Shown here: one piece after another, positions 39,906 to 48,425 of the stretch
How the letters are laid out: every line of letters starts with the position of its first letter
How positions within the stretch are numbered: position 1 is the stretch's first letter
NCBI RefSeq assembly: GCF_013366375.1
Contig: NZ_JABWMJ010000005.1
Coordinates: 186,001-250,000 of the forward strand
Reading direction: 5' to 3'
Length of the DNA: 64,000 nucleotides
Source of the DNA: Rhizobacter koreensis
Lineage (GTDB): Bacteria > Pseudomonadota > Gammaproteobacteria > Burkholderiales > Burkholderiaceae_C
Translations under genes and position numbers: made by a program
The notes under the pieces: generated by a model
The model's input: only the letters and a program-made list of their open reading frames with translations
What the model was told of the DNA's origin: nothing
The model's database searches: none

Positions 39906-41231
39906 TCAGCCGCGTGCCCGAGCGCGCGCCGCCTGCCGCTGCGCGATCGCGAAGCTCGCGATCGCGAGGCTGGTGATGCCGATCTGGGTAACCGCGCAGG
40001 CGAGCACCGGGTGCTCGCCGAAGCCGACGAGAAGGGTGCCGAGCGCCCCCATCGCCATCTGGCCGAAGCCGTAGAAGCCGGCGGCGGCGCCGGCGAGCGA
40101 CGGCCGGACCGAAAGCGCGCTCGCCAGCGCGGCCGGGCTGGCGATGCCGGCGCCGAACGTCATCGTGACGGTGATCGCGATCAGCAGCACCGGCGTCAGT
40201 GCGCCGAGGTCGTGCACCAGCAGCAGCGTCCACGCCATCGCCGACGCGAGGCCGGCGCCGACGAAAAGCAGGCGGCCGGCCGGCCAGCGCCCGGCGATCT
40301 GCCGGGTGAGATACGTGCCGAGGCTGGCGCCGACGATGGTGCTCGCCGCGAACCAGCCGATCACGCCGATCGGCAGCGCGAGCTGCTCGTGGACGATGTA
40401 CGAGACCGTCGCCAGGTACGGGTAGAGCGCCGACGAGACGCAGGCACCGCCGATCATGTAGCCGGCGAAGCGCGCGTCCGACGCGAGCCGGACGTAGTCG
40501 CGTGCCACCGCACGTGCGGCGAGCGGGCGGCGCTGCCGGTTGGTCTCGGGCAGCACGCGCCAGGTCGAAACCAGCATTGCCGAGCCGATCGCGACCAGGA
40601 ACACGTACACCGCGCGCCAGCCGAAATGGTCCGACAGGTAGCCGCCGACGATGGGGGCGAGGCCGGGGCCCACCAGCGTCAGCAGGTTGAGCAGCGCGAC
40701 GTCCTTCGTGACGCGCGCCGGGTCGGCGACGTCGCGCAGGATGGCGCGGCCGAGGCTGATGCCGGCGGCGCCGCCGAGCGCCTGCAGCAGGCGCGCCCCG
40801 ATCAGCCATTCGACGGTCGGCGCGAGGAGCGCCAGCACGCTGGCCGTGAAATACACCGTCAGGCCGATCAGCAGCGTCGGGCGGCGCCCGATCGCGTCGG
40901 AGATCGGGCCGTAGATCAGCTGCCCGCAGGCGAGGCCGAGCACGTAGAGCGTGATCGTCTGCTGCATGCTGGCGGCCGAGGCGCCGAGCGCGCGGCCGGC
41001 GACCGGCAGCGCCGGCACGAAGATGTGCATCGCCATCGTGCCGCTGAGCGTGACCAGCACCAGCAGCCAGAGCGGTACGCGGGTCGGCCCCAGCGGTTCG
41101 GGCGAGGACCCGCTGCGCGTCACCGCCGGCGCGCCGTCCGCGGCCGGTGGCGCGCGGCGCGCCGCCGCGACGCGGTCGCGCGACACGGCGACGCCGGGCG
41201 GCGCCGCTGCGCTCGACCCCGGCGCGCTCAC
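39906..41231 (-). CDS. Bcr/CflA-type MFS drug efflux transporter
   Basis: A 441-residue twelve-helix transporter of the Bcr/CflA group. It has GTMAMHIFVPALPVAGRALGA in helix 1, QTITLYVLGLACGQLIYGP, the motif A loop ISDAIGRRPTLL, and LQALGGAAGISLGRAILRD. A 50-residue Ala/Pro-rich soluble leader precedes helix 1. Translation is inferred to start at a GTG overlapping the stop codon of the MarR gene (GTGA), giving tight coupling; an internal start closer to the first helix is possible. MarR-plus-efflux pairs typically mediate resistance to phenolic or antibiotic compounds. Confidence 0.82.
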   Translation of the reverse strand: MSAPGSSAAAPPGVAVSRDRVAAARRAPPAADGAPAVTRSGSSPEPLGPTRVPLWLLVLVTLSGTMAMHIFVPALPVAGRALGASAASMQQTITLYVLGLACGQLIYGPISDAIGRRPTLLIGLTVYFTASVLALLAPTVEWLIGARLLQALGGAAGISLGRAILRDVADPARVTKDVALLNLLTLVGPGLAPIVGGYLSDHFGWRAVYVFLVAIGSAMLVSTWRVLPETNRQRRPLAARAVARDYVRLASDARFAGYMIGGACVSSALYPYLATVSYIVHEQLALPIGVIGWFAASTIVGASLGTYLTRQIAGRWPAGRLLFVGAGLASAMAWTLLLVHDLGALTPVLLIAITVTMTFGAGIASPAALASALSVRPSLAGAAAGFYGFGQMAMGALGTLLVGFGEHPVLACAVTQIGITSLAIASFAIAQRQAARARARG

Positions 41232-41728
41232 CCCGGCTCCCGCGCCTGCGCCGCGAGGGCATCGAAGCGCTGCGCGATCTTCTGCAGGGTGCGCCGGGTG
41301 ACCTCGACCTCGTCGGGCGCGAGGTCCGCGAGGATCACGTTCTCGATCTCGATGCTCTTGGCGACGATGCGCGCGGCGGTCGCGCGGCCGGCGTCGGTGA
41401 GCGCGATCGACTTGCTGCGGCGGTCCGCCGGGTCGCTGCCGCAGTCGATGAGACCGGCTTCCTGCAGCTGCGCGAGCACGCGCACCAGCGACGAGGTGTC
41501 GAGCGACAGGTTGCTCGCGAGGTCCTTCTGGCGCAGCGGCTGCTCGTGCACGTAGAGCTGCAGCAGCGGCGCTCGCGTCGCGTCGGTGAGGCCCATCTCG
41601 CGAAAGCCGAGGTCGACCTGGCGCCGCCATTGACGGTAGACGCTGCCGAGCAGCAGCCCGAAGCGCGAGCGCGCCTGGGCGAGATCCGGCCGCTCGACGG
41701 CCGACGATTTAGTTGGCATGCCAAGCAT
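41228..41728 (-). CDS. MarR-family transcriptional regulator
   Basis: A 166-residue winged-helix regulator. It has FGLLLGSVYRQWRRQVD, RQKDLASNLSLDTSSLVRVL as the DNA-recognition region, and the wing GLIDCGSDPADRRSKSIALT with the family Asp-Arg-Arg. An ATG three codons downstream is an alternative start, but the first ATG has AGGGG at a better distance. It is the first gene of a two-gene operon with the efflux pump, whose start overlaps its stop, and probably represses the pair until a ligand binds. Confidence 0.9.
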   Translation of the reverse strand: MLGMPTKSSAVERPDLAQARSRFGLLLGSVYRQWRRQVDLGFREMGLTDATRAPLLQLYVHEQPLRQKDLASNLSLDTSSLVRVLAQLQEAGLIDCGSDPADRRSKSIALTDAGRATAARIVAKSIEIENVILADLAPDEVEVTRRTLQKIAQRFDALAAQAREPG

Positions 41729-41950
41729 TATCCCTGGGGTTTACCCGGAGCGCTGGCGTACCAAGAAGCCGGAGTCAAAAGGCGGGCCGGTCCGAGAGGC
41801 GTCGTTGGCATGGTTCGGGCCGCAGCCTGCGCCATCACCGCGGAGGCGGAGGGGCACGGTCCGGCACGGTTCGCGACCCTCGCCGCTGGCGGCGAGGACG
41901 AACGCCGCGCTTCAGGCCGCGGCGGTGGCGCCCTCCTCGGCCGCGCCGGC

Positions 41951-42079
41951 TCAGAAGCAGTTCCACACCTGCGTCGCCAGCTCCACCACCAACTCCGGCT
42001 GCAGGTAGCTCGCGAACACCGCGGCGAGCACAGCCACCGCGGCGACGCCGCCGAGCCAGCGCCGGGTGGCGGTCTTCAT
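41951..42079 (-). CDS. 42-residue single-helix membrane protein coupled to MFS gene
   Basis: A tiny ORF whose ATG overlaps the stop codon of the upstream MFS gene (ATGA). It encodes a basic N-terminus (MKTATRRW), one membrane helix (GGVAAVAVLAAVFASYL) and a short tail ending VELATQVWNCF. Coupled translation with the transporter, a positive-inside N-terminus and a well-formed helix support it being real. A role as a small transporter-associated subunit is inference; too short for confident family assignment. Confidence 0.6.
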   Translation of the reverse strand: MKTATRRWLGGVAAVAVLAAVFASYLQPELVVELATQVWNCF

Positions 42080-43305
42080 GCGGCCGCCGGTGCCGGTCGC
42101 ACGATCGCCGTTTCGCGCACCGGCAGGTTGACGAGCGCGGCGAACACGCCGAGCGCGACGGCGATCCACCAGACGATGTCGTAGCTGCCGGTCATGTCGT
42201 AGAGGCGCCCGCCGAGCCAGACGCCGAGAAACGAGCCGATCTGGTGCGACAGGAACACGAAGCCGCTCAGCATCGACATGTACTTGACGCCGAAGATCTG
42301 CGCGACGAGCGCGTTGGTCGGCGGCACCGTCGAGAGCCACAGCACGCCCATCACCGATGCGAACACGTAGACGCTCATCGGCGTGAGCGGCAGGCTGATG
42401 AAAGCGACGATCGCGACCGACCGCAGCAGGTAGATCGCGGCCAGGATGTGCCGCTTGGCGAGGCGCTGGCCGAGCGAGCCGGCGGCGTAGGTGCCGAACA
42501 CGTTGAAGAGCCCGATCAGCGCGAGCGCGGTGGTGGCCACGCCCGGCGTGAGGCCGTGGTCCTTCAGGTAGCTCGGCAGGTGCACGCCGATGAAGACGAC
42601 CTGGAAGCCGCACACGAAGTAGCCCGCCATCAGCAGGCGAAAGCTCGGATACGCGAACGCTTCGCGCAGCGCGGCGCCGATGCTCTGCTGCGAGCCGCCG
42701 GCGGCCGCCAGCCCCTTCGGCTCGCGCAGGCCCGCCGCGAGCGGCACGATCGCGAGCGCGCAGCAGCCGAGCAGGAAGAGGGCGTTCTGCCAGCCGAAGC
42801 CGCCGATCAGCCAGCTCTCGACCGGCACCATCAGGAACTGGCCGAACGAGCCCGCGGCCGCCGCGACGCCCATCGCCCACGACCGCTTCTCGGCCGCGAC
42901 GTTGCGCGCGATCACGCCGTAAACGACCGCGTAGGTGGTGCCCGCCTGCGCCATGCCGAGCAGCAGCCCGGCGCTGCCGGTGAAGCCGAGCCCCGAGGTG
43001 GCGAGCGCCATCAGCACCAGGCCGCCGGCGTAGAGCACGCTGCCGACGATCAGCACCCGGAACGCGCCGAAGCGATCGGCCAGCATGCCGGCGAACGGCC
43101 CGGCGACGCCCCAGGCGAGGTTCTGCACCGCGAGCGCGAGCGCGAAGGTCTCGCGGGTCCAGCCGCGGTCGAGCGTGATCGGCTGCAGCCAGAGGCCGAA
43201 GCCGTGGCGGATGCCCATCGACAGCGTCACGATCGCGGCGCCGCACAGCAGCACGCGCGACATCGAAAGCGGGGCGGCGGGAGCCGCGGCGGTGGGCTTG
43301 TTCAT
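42076..43305 (-). CDS. MFS transporter (oxalate/formate-antiporter-like group)
   Basis: A 409-residue twelve-helix MFS protein of the monocarboxylate/oxalate-formate-like branch. It has GIRHGFGLWLQPITLDRGWT in the first helix pair, NLAWGVAGPFAGMLADRFGA as motif A, and a GFVFLSHQIGSFLGVWLGG segment in the C-terminal half. These carry small organic acids. Its stop codon overlaps the start of a 42-residue membrane ORF, so the two should be made together. The gene is divergent from the VWA-protein gene. Confidence 0.87.
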   Translation of the reverse strand: MNKPTAAAPAAPLSMSRVLLCGAAIVTLSMGIRHGFGLWLQPITLDRGWTRETFALALAVQNLAWGVAGPFAGMLADRFGAFRVLIVGSVLYAGGLVLMALATSGLGFTGSAGLLLGMAQAGTTYAVVYGVIARNVAAEKRSWAMGVAAAAGSFGQFLMVPVESWLIGGFGWQNALFLLGCCALAIVPLAAGLREPKGLAAAGGSQQSIGAALREAFAYPSFRLLMAGYFVCGFQVVFIGVHLPSYLKDHGLTPGVATTALALIGLFNVFGTYAAGSLGQRLAKRHILAAIYLLRSVAIVAFISLPLTPMSVYVFASVMGVLWLSTVPPTNALVAQIFGVKYMSMLSGFVFLSHQIGSFLGVWLGGRLYDMTGSYDIVWWIAVALGVFAALVNLPVRETAIVRPAPAAA

Positions 43306-43468
43306 CCGGGAACTGTAGCGAGGCCGCGTGCCGGCCGCACGTCGGGTGGGCCCGGCAGGCATGCGATTGGCTACGATGGGACGCCCGCCGGTCGACTCGG
43401 CACGGCCCGCGTCGGTCGCGGCGCCGCGCCACGGCTCGTGGCGAGTGCCGTCAGGAGCGCCGGCGTCG

Positions 43469-44500
43469 ATGAACTACCTCTGGCCGTCTTACCTGTGGCT
43501 GCTGCTGGCGCTGCCGCTGCTGCCGGTGCTTTACGTCTGGCTCCTGCGCCGGCGCCGCACCGTGCTGCGCTACAGCAGCCTCGCGGTGGTGCGCCAGGCG
43601 GCCGGGTCGTCGTGGCGGCGCCACGTGGCGCCGTTCCTCTTGTGGGTCGCCTGCGGGCTGCTGCTGCTCGCGGTGGCGCGCCCGGTCGCGCTGGTCACGC
43701 TGCCGTGGACGCGAACGTCGATCCTGCTGGCGATGGACGTGTCGCTCAGCATGCGGGTGAGCGACGTCAAGCCGACTCGCATGGTGGCCGCGCAGGAGGC
43801 GGCCAAGACCTTCCTGCGCGACCTCCCGAAAGGCATCGAGGTCGGGCTCGTCACGTTCGCCGGCAGCGCCCAGGTCGCGCAGCACGCGACGCTCGATCGC
43901 GGCGCGCTCGTGAGCGCGATCGACTCGATCCAGATGCAGGTCGGCACCGCGGTCGGCAACGCGATCGTGCTGTGCCTGGCGGAGCTGTTCCCCGACCACG
44001 GCATCGACCTTGCCGACATGACGTTCGGCGCGCGCCCGAAGCCGCGCGGCCGTGCCGACAAGGACAAGCCGGCGGCCAAGCCGTTCACGCCGGTGCCCCC
44101 CGGCTCGTACGACGCTGCGGCGATCATCCTGCTCAGCGACGGCCGCCGCACGACCGGTGTCGACACGCTCGAGGCCGCCAAGATGGCCGCCGAGCGCGGC
44201 GTGCGCATCTACGTGGTCGGCCTCGGCACGGTCGCGGGCTCGGTTCCGGCCGGCGAGGGCCTGGCGATCTACATGCAGCTCGACGAGCCGACGCTGCGCG
44301 AGGTGGCTCGCATGACCGGCGGCGAGTACCACCACGCCGGCACCGCCGAGGCGCTGAGCGGCGTCTACCGCCAGCTCGGCTCGCGGGTGCAGATCGAGAA
44401 GCGCGAGACCGAGCTCGCGCCACTGCTGGCCCTGGCTGCGGCGGTGCTGGTGATCGCGGCGGCGCTGCTGTCGATGCGCTGGGCCGGGCGCCTGGGCTGA
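43469..44500 (+). CDS. VWA-domain membrane protein (BatA-like)
   Basis: A 343-residue protein with two N-terminal membrane helices (about residues 8-25 and 55-75), a von Willebrand A domain and a C-terminal helix (about 315-335). The MIDAS metal site is intact as MDVSLSMRVSD (DxSxS), and the later IILLSDGRRTTG supplies another ligand. The layout is that of BatA of the aerotolerance (Bat) systems, which usually sit with MoxR ATPase and other VWA/TPR proteins. None of those partners is here, so this copy is isolated. Function is probably metal-dependent protein interaction in the periplasm or at the membrane. Confidence 0.82.
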   Translation: MNYLWPSYLWLLLALPLLPVLYVWLLRRRRTVLRYSSLAVVRQAAGSSWRRHVAPFLLWVACGLLLLAVARPVALVTLPWTRTSILLAMDVSLSMRVSDVKPTRMVAAQEAAKTFLRDLPKGIEVGLVTFAGSAQVAQHATLDRGALVSAIDSIQMQVGTAVGNAIVLCLAELFPDHGIDLADMTFGARPKPRGRADKDKPAAKPFTPVPPGSYDAAAIILLSDGRRTTGVDTLEAAKMAAERGVRIYVVGLGTVAGSVPAGEGLAIYMQLDEPTLREVARMTGGEYHHAGTAEALSGVYRQLGSRVQIEKRETELAPLLALAAAVLVIAAALLSMRWAGRLG

Positions 44501-44527
44501 GCGGCCGGCGGTGCCCGCGCGAGGCGA

Positions 44528-45349
44528 TCAGCGCTTCAGCTTCGGCGTCGCGCCGCCCGTGCGCGGCGCGGCGACGTCGTGCACGATCTGCCCGGCGCTC
44601 ATGGTGTCGATCGCGTCGGCGGGAATCTCCATCACGATGCGGCTGTGCTGCGGCGTCATGTGCGCGGCCAGGTGCTGGATCGGCCGCCCGCTGCGGTCGT
44701 GCAGCAGGCGCGTCAGGCGGATCAGCGCGGTGCCGACCTCGCACGCCAGCAGCTGCGCCTTGCGCGGGTCCGCCGCCTCGGCGCTGATCTGCTGGACGAC
44801 GCGGCCGAACTCGACGCCCTGATCCATCAGCACCTCGTACATCGCACGTTTGCGGAGCGCGCTGGCCGTGATGCGGCTGCCGATGTCGAGCGGCACCCAC
44901 GCCTCGGTCACCATCAGCGGGGTCTCGCCGGCCAGGCGCATGCGGTTCGCGCGCACCGCCCGCGCATCGGGGGCGAGTCCGAGCGCCGAGCGCACCCAGC
45001 CGGGCGGCTCGACGGTCTCGACCGCCAGCACGCGCACGCTGCTCGTCTGCGCGGTCTGGCGCAGCAGGTCCAGGTAGCTCGGCGTGTTCATGCCGTGCAC
45101 CGGCGGGTCGCCCCGCACGAAGGTGCCGCGGCCGTGGCGGCGTTGCACGAGGCCTTCGTTCTCGAGGTCGGCCAGCGCGCGCCGCACCGTCGCACGCGCC
45201 ACGCCGAACAGCGCGACCAGCGATTCCTCGGTGGGCAGCGCGCTTCCCGCGGGGTAGGTGCCCTGCACGATGCCGTCGCGCAGGACCAGGAAGATCTGCC
45301 GGTGCAACGCGGTGCCGGGTTCGCGGACCAGGGGCGGGGCTGAATTCAT
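44528..45349 (-). CDS. GntR-family regulator with UTRA ligand-binding domain
   Basis: A 273-residue HutC-type GntR regulator. The N-terminal winged helix has HRQIFLVLRDGIVQGTYPAG, LPTEESLVALFGVARATVRR and the wing NEGLVQRRHGRGTFV. The C-terminal UTRA domain includes the ligand-pocket stretch TPLMVTEAWVPLDIG. It is transcribed away from the lyase/dehydratase operon, with a perfect-arm palindrome between them, so it most likely represses that operon and itself until a metabolite binds. Confidence 0.9.
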   Translation of the reverse strand: MNSAPPLVREPGTALHRQIFLVLRDGIVQGTYPAGSALPTEESLVALFGVARATVRRALADLENEGLVQRRHGRGTFVRGDPPVHGMNTPSYLDLLRQTAQTSSVRVLAVETVEPPGWVRSALGLAPDARAVRANRMRLAGETPLMVTEAWVPLDIGSRITASALRKRAMYEVLMDQGVEFGRVVQQISAEAADPRKAQLLACEVGTALIRLTRLLHDRSGRPIQHLAAHMTPQHSRIVMEIPADAIDTMSAGQIVHDVAAPRTGGATPKLKR

Positions 45350-45386
45350 CCCCACAGCGTACAACAGGTCGTTGACGACTCGTCTA

Positions 45387-45408
45387 GTTGTCTATTATAG
45401 TAGACAAC
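45387..45408. promoter_or_regulatory. GntR-type operator palindrome
   Basis: Perfect eight-base arms GTTGTCTA and TAGACAAC enclose TTATAG. The site is 22 bases before the first gene of the divergent operon and 38 bases from the GntR start. The GT...AC ends are typical of GntR operators, and the A/T-rich centre could overlap a -10 element. A smaller palindrome GACGA-C-TCGTC (45374-45384) lies next to it. Confidence 0.65.
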
Positions 45409-45429
45409 ACATCACGAGGAGCCGACGCC

Positions 45430-46308
45430 ATGAACCAAGCCCGCCGACTGAGAACGCTGCTGCAGGCACCCGAGACGGTCGTCGCTCCCGGGGTCTACGA
45501 CGCGATCACCGCGCGCCTCGTCGAGCAGGCGGGCTTTCCCGCCGCCTACATGACCGGTGCCGGCGCCTCGGCCGCGCGCGGCTACCCCGACTACGGGCTG
45601 CTGACGATGTCGGAGATGGTCGGCAACGCCGCGACCATCGCCGCCGCGATCCGCATTCCGCTGATCGCCGACGCCGACACCGGCTACGGCAACGAGCTCA
45701 ACGTCACGCGCACCGTGCGCGAGTACGAGGCGCGCGGCGTCGCCGCGATCCATGTCGAGGACCAGGTCGCGCCCAAGCGCTGCGGCCACCTCGCCGGCAA
45801 GGAGCTCGTCTCGCGCGACGAGTTCGTCTCCAAGATCCGCGCGGCCGTGGCGGCGCGGCGCGACCCCGACTTCCTCGTCATCGCGCGCACCGACGCGCGC
45901 GCCGTCAGCGGGCTCGACGAGGCGATCGCGCGCGCCAACGCCGCGCTCGCCGCCGGGGCCGACATGGCGTTCGTCGAGGCGCCGCAGACGCTCGACGAGG
46001 TCGCGGCGATTCCGCGCCGGGTGAACGGCCCGTGCCTGTTCAACATCGTGCCGGGCGGCAAGACCCCGTCGCTCAAGACCGGCGACGCCGAGGCGCTGGG
46101 CTATCGGCTCGTGATCGTGCCGGGCATCCTGCTCAAGACCATCGTCGAGGCCTGCGACGATGCGCTCGCCGCGCTGCGGTCGACGCAGCTCGCGCCCCCC
46201 GGCCGCCCGATCGGCGTGCACGCCCTGTTCCGCCGCTTCGGCGCCGACGAATGGGATGCCCTGCGGGCCCGCGTGCAGGCGCAGAACGCCGCGGCGGAGG
46301 CGACCTGA
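45430..46308 (+). CDS. isocitrate lyase/PEP mutase family lyase
   Basis: A 292-residue enzyme of the ICL/PEPM superfamily, related to methylisocitrate and 2,3-dimethylmalate lyases. It has VAPGVYDAITARLVEQAGFP, the metal site LIADADTGYGN and AAIHVEDQVAPKRCGHLAG, which carries the K-[KR]-C-G-H loop with the catalytic cysteine. It cleaves 2-hydroxy-dicarboxylates to pyruvate- or glyoxylate-type products. CGAGGAG precedes the ATG. It is the first gene of an operon with a hydratase pair, so a 2-alkylmalate-type substrate made by that hydratase is likely. Confidence 0.88.
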   Translation: MNQARRLRTLLQAPETVVAPGVYDAITARLVEQAGFPAAYMTGAGASAARGYPDYGLLTMSEMVGNAATIAAAIRIPLIADADTGYGNELNVTRTVREYEARGVAAIHVEDQVAPKRCGHLAGKELVSRDEFVSKIRAAVAARRDPDFLVIARTDARAVSGLDEAIARANAALAAGADMAFVEAPQTLDEVAAIPRRVNGPCLFNIVPGGKTPSLKTGDAEALGYRLVIVPGILLKTIVEACDDALAALRSTQLAPPGRPIGVHALFRRFGADEWDALRARVQAQNAAAEAT

Positions 46309-46310
46309 CC

Positions 46311-47708
46311 ATGGGCCGCACCCTGTTCGACAAGCTCTGGGACAGCCACGTGGTGCGCGACCTCGGCGACGGGTGGGCGCTGCTCCACGTCGACCGCATC
46401 CTGCTGCACGATCTCTCCGGGCCCCCGGCGCTCGCCGAGGTCGCGCGGCGCGGCGGTGCGCCGAGCCGCCCCGAGCTCGCGTTCGCGACGCCCGACCACG
46501 CGGTGTCGAGCGCGCCGGCGCGCAGCGGCTACACCTCGCCGACGGGTGCGCGGCTCTATGCCGAGCTGCGCGACCACGCGCGCGCTGCCGGCGTGCGCTT
46601 CTTCGACGTCGGCGAGCCGGGGCAGGGCATCGTCCACGTGATGGGCCCCGAGCTCGGCATCGTGCTGCCGGGGCTCACGGTGGTCTGCGGCGACAGCCAT
46701 ACCTGCACCAACGGCGGCCTCGGCGCGCTCGCGTTCGGCATCGGCTCGTCGGAGAGCACGCACGCCCTCGCGACGCAGACGCTGCGCCAGCAGAAGCTGC
46801 GCCGCATGCGGGTGCGCTTCGAAGGCACGCCGGCCCGGGGCGTGAGTGCCAAGGACATGGCGCTGCACCTGATCGGCCGGCTCGGCACCGCCGCCGGCGT
46901 GGGCTACGCGATCGAGTACGCCGGCTCGGCGGTGCGCGCGATGGGCGTCGAGGCGCGCCTGACACTGTGCAACCTCACGGTCGAGCTCGGTGCGAAATGC
47001 GGCATCGTCGCGCCCGACGACACCACGTTCGAATACCTGCGCGGGCGGCCCTATGCACCGCAGGGCGCCGACTTCGACGCGGCGGTCGCCGACTGGCGCG
47101 CGCTCGTCGGCGACGCCGACGCGGTGTTCGATCGCGAGGTGCTGGTCGACGTCGCCGACGTCGCGCCGACCATCACCTGGGGCACCAGCCCCGAGCAGGC
47201 GATCGCGATCGACGGCGTGGTGCCCGACCCCGCGGGCGCCGCCGACGCCGCCACGCGCGCCGAGCTGCAGGCCGCGCTCGACTACATGGGCCTGGTGCCG
47301 GGTCGCCGCATCGTCGGTACGCCGGTCGACTGGGTCTTCATCGGCAGCTGCGCCAACTCGCGCCTCGCCGACCTGCGCGACGCCGCCGAGGTGGTGCGCG
47401 GGCACCGGGTCGCTGCCGGCGTGACGGCGTGGGTGGTGCCGGGCTCGGAAGCGGTCAAGCGCGCCGCCGAGGCCGAAGGCCTCGACCGCGTGTTCGAGGC
47501 GAGCGGCTTTCACTGGCGCGAGCCCGGCTGCAGCCTCTGCGTCGCCGCCAACGGCGAGCGCGTGCCGGCTGGCGCGCGCGCGGTGTCGACATCGAACCGC
47601 AACTTCGTCGGCCGCCAGGGGCCAGGCGCGCGCACCCACCTGGCGAGCCCCGTCGTGGCCGCGGCGGCCGCGCTGCGCGGTGCGATCGCCGACCCGCGGG
47701 AGTTCTGA
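46311..47708 (+). CDS. aconitase/IPM-dehydratase-family large subunit (LeuC-like hydratase)
   Basis: A 465-residue large subunit of the aconitase family, size and motif order as in LeuC. It has the TLFDKLWDSHVV start, CGDSHTCTNGGLGALAFGIG, and iron-sulfur cysteines in WVFIGSCANSRLADL and EPGCSLC. It begins two bases after the lyase stop, in a catabolic operon lacking any other leucine genes. Hydration of a substituted maleate to a malate (as in dimethylmaleate or citraconate hydratases) is therefore more likely than leucine synthesis. That substrate idea is inference. Confidence 0.88.
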   Translation: MGRTLFDKLWDSHVVRDLGDGWALLHVDRILLHDLSGPPALAEVARRGGAPSRPELAFATPDHAVSSAPARSGYTSPTGARLYAELRDHARAAGVRFFDVGEPGQGIVHVMGPELGIVLPGLTVVCGDSHTCTNGGLGALAFGIGSSESTHALATQTLRQQKLRRMRVRFEGTPARGVSAKDMALHLIGRLGTAAGVGYAIEYAGSAVRAMGVEARLTLCNLTVELGAKCGIVAPDDTTFEYLRGRPYAPQGADFDAAVADWRALVGDADAVFDREVLVDVADVAPTITWGTSPEQAIAIDGVVPDPAGAADAATRAELQAALDYMGLVPGRRIVGTPVDWVFIGSCANSRLADLRDAAEVVRGHRVAAGVTAWVVPGSEAVKRAAEAEGLDRVFEASGFHWREPGCSLCVAANGERVPAGARAVSTSNRNFVGRQGPGARTHLASPVVAAAAALRGAIADPREF

Positions 47709-47709
47709 G

Positions 47710-48351
47710 ATGCGGCCGTTCACCACCGTCTCGGGCCCGGCGGCGCCGCTGCTGCTCGCCAACGTCGACACCGACGTGATCATCCGCATCGAGCCGCTGA
47801 CGCAGCACCCGCCGCATGCGCTCGGGCCGTTCGCGTTCGCGCCGCTGCGCTACCGCGCCGACAGCAGCGAAGAGCCAGGGTTCGTGCTGAACCAGGCGCG
47901 CTTTCGCGGCGCGCCGATCCTGCTGGCGGGCGCCAACTTCGGCTGCGGCTCGTCGCGCGAGGCCGCGGTGTGGGCGCTGATGGGAATGGGCCTGCGCTGC
48001 GTGATCGCGCCGAGCTTCGGCGACATCTTCTTCGCCAACTGCTTCCAGAACGGCATGCTGCCGGTCGTCCTTGCCGAGGCCGCGATCGCCGACCTCGCCG
48101 AGGTGGCGCGCACCGGCTTGCCGATGACGGTCGACCTCGTCGAGCGCCGGGTCTCGATCGGCGACCTCGCGCCGGTGTCGTTCGCGATCGACGAGTCGCG
48201 CCGCCTCTCGCTGCTCGAAGGACTCGACGCGATCGGCCTGACCCAGAAGGACGCGCCGGCGATCGCCGCCTGGCAGGCCGCGGACCGGCTGCGCCGGCCC
48301 TGGGCGTGGCAGCCGGTGCGGCGCGCCGTGCCCGACCCGCGGGAGCCCTGA
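47710..48351 (+). CDS. aconitase/IPM-dehydratase-family small subunit (LeuD-like hydratase)
   Basis: A 213-residue swivelling-domain subunit. Conserved landmarks are NVDTDVIIRIEPLTQ and the substrate loop LAGANFGCGSSREAAVWAL, followed by GLRCVIAPSFGDIFFANCFQNGMLPV. It starts one base after the large-subunit stop, so the two are made in equal amounts and form one hydratase. The loop after DTD differs from leucine-pathway LeuD (no YLK), supporting a different substrate. Confidence 0.9.
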   Translation: MRPFTTVSGPAAPLLLANVDTDVIIRIEPLTQHPPHALGPFAFAPLRYRADSSEEPGFVLNQARFRGAPILLAGANFGCGSSREAAVWALMGMGLRCVIAPSFGDIFFANCFQNGMLPVVLAEAAIADLAEVARTGLPMTVDLVERRVSIGDLAPVSFAIDESRRLSLLEGLDAIGLTQKDAPAIAAWQAADRLRRPWAWQPVRRAVPDPREP

Positions 48352-48425
48352 GTCTGACGCCGACTCCGCGCGGGCGGACCGCCCGCGACCCGATCCCGAC
48401 ACCCCTCGAACCGAAGGAGACGCCC

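Noticed and set aside
46311..48351. Leucine-biosynthetic leuC/leuD
   Set aside because: No leuA/leuB neighbours, an altered substrate loop, and placement in a GntR/Bug catabolic operon argue for a different hydratase.
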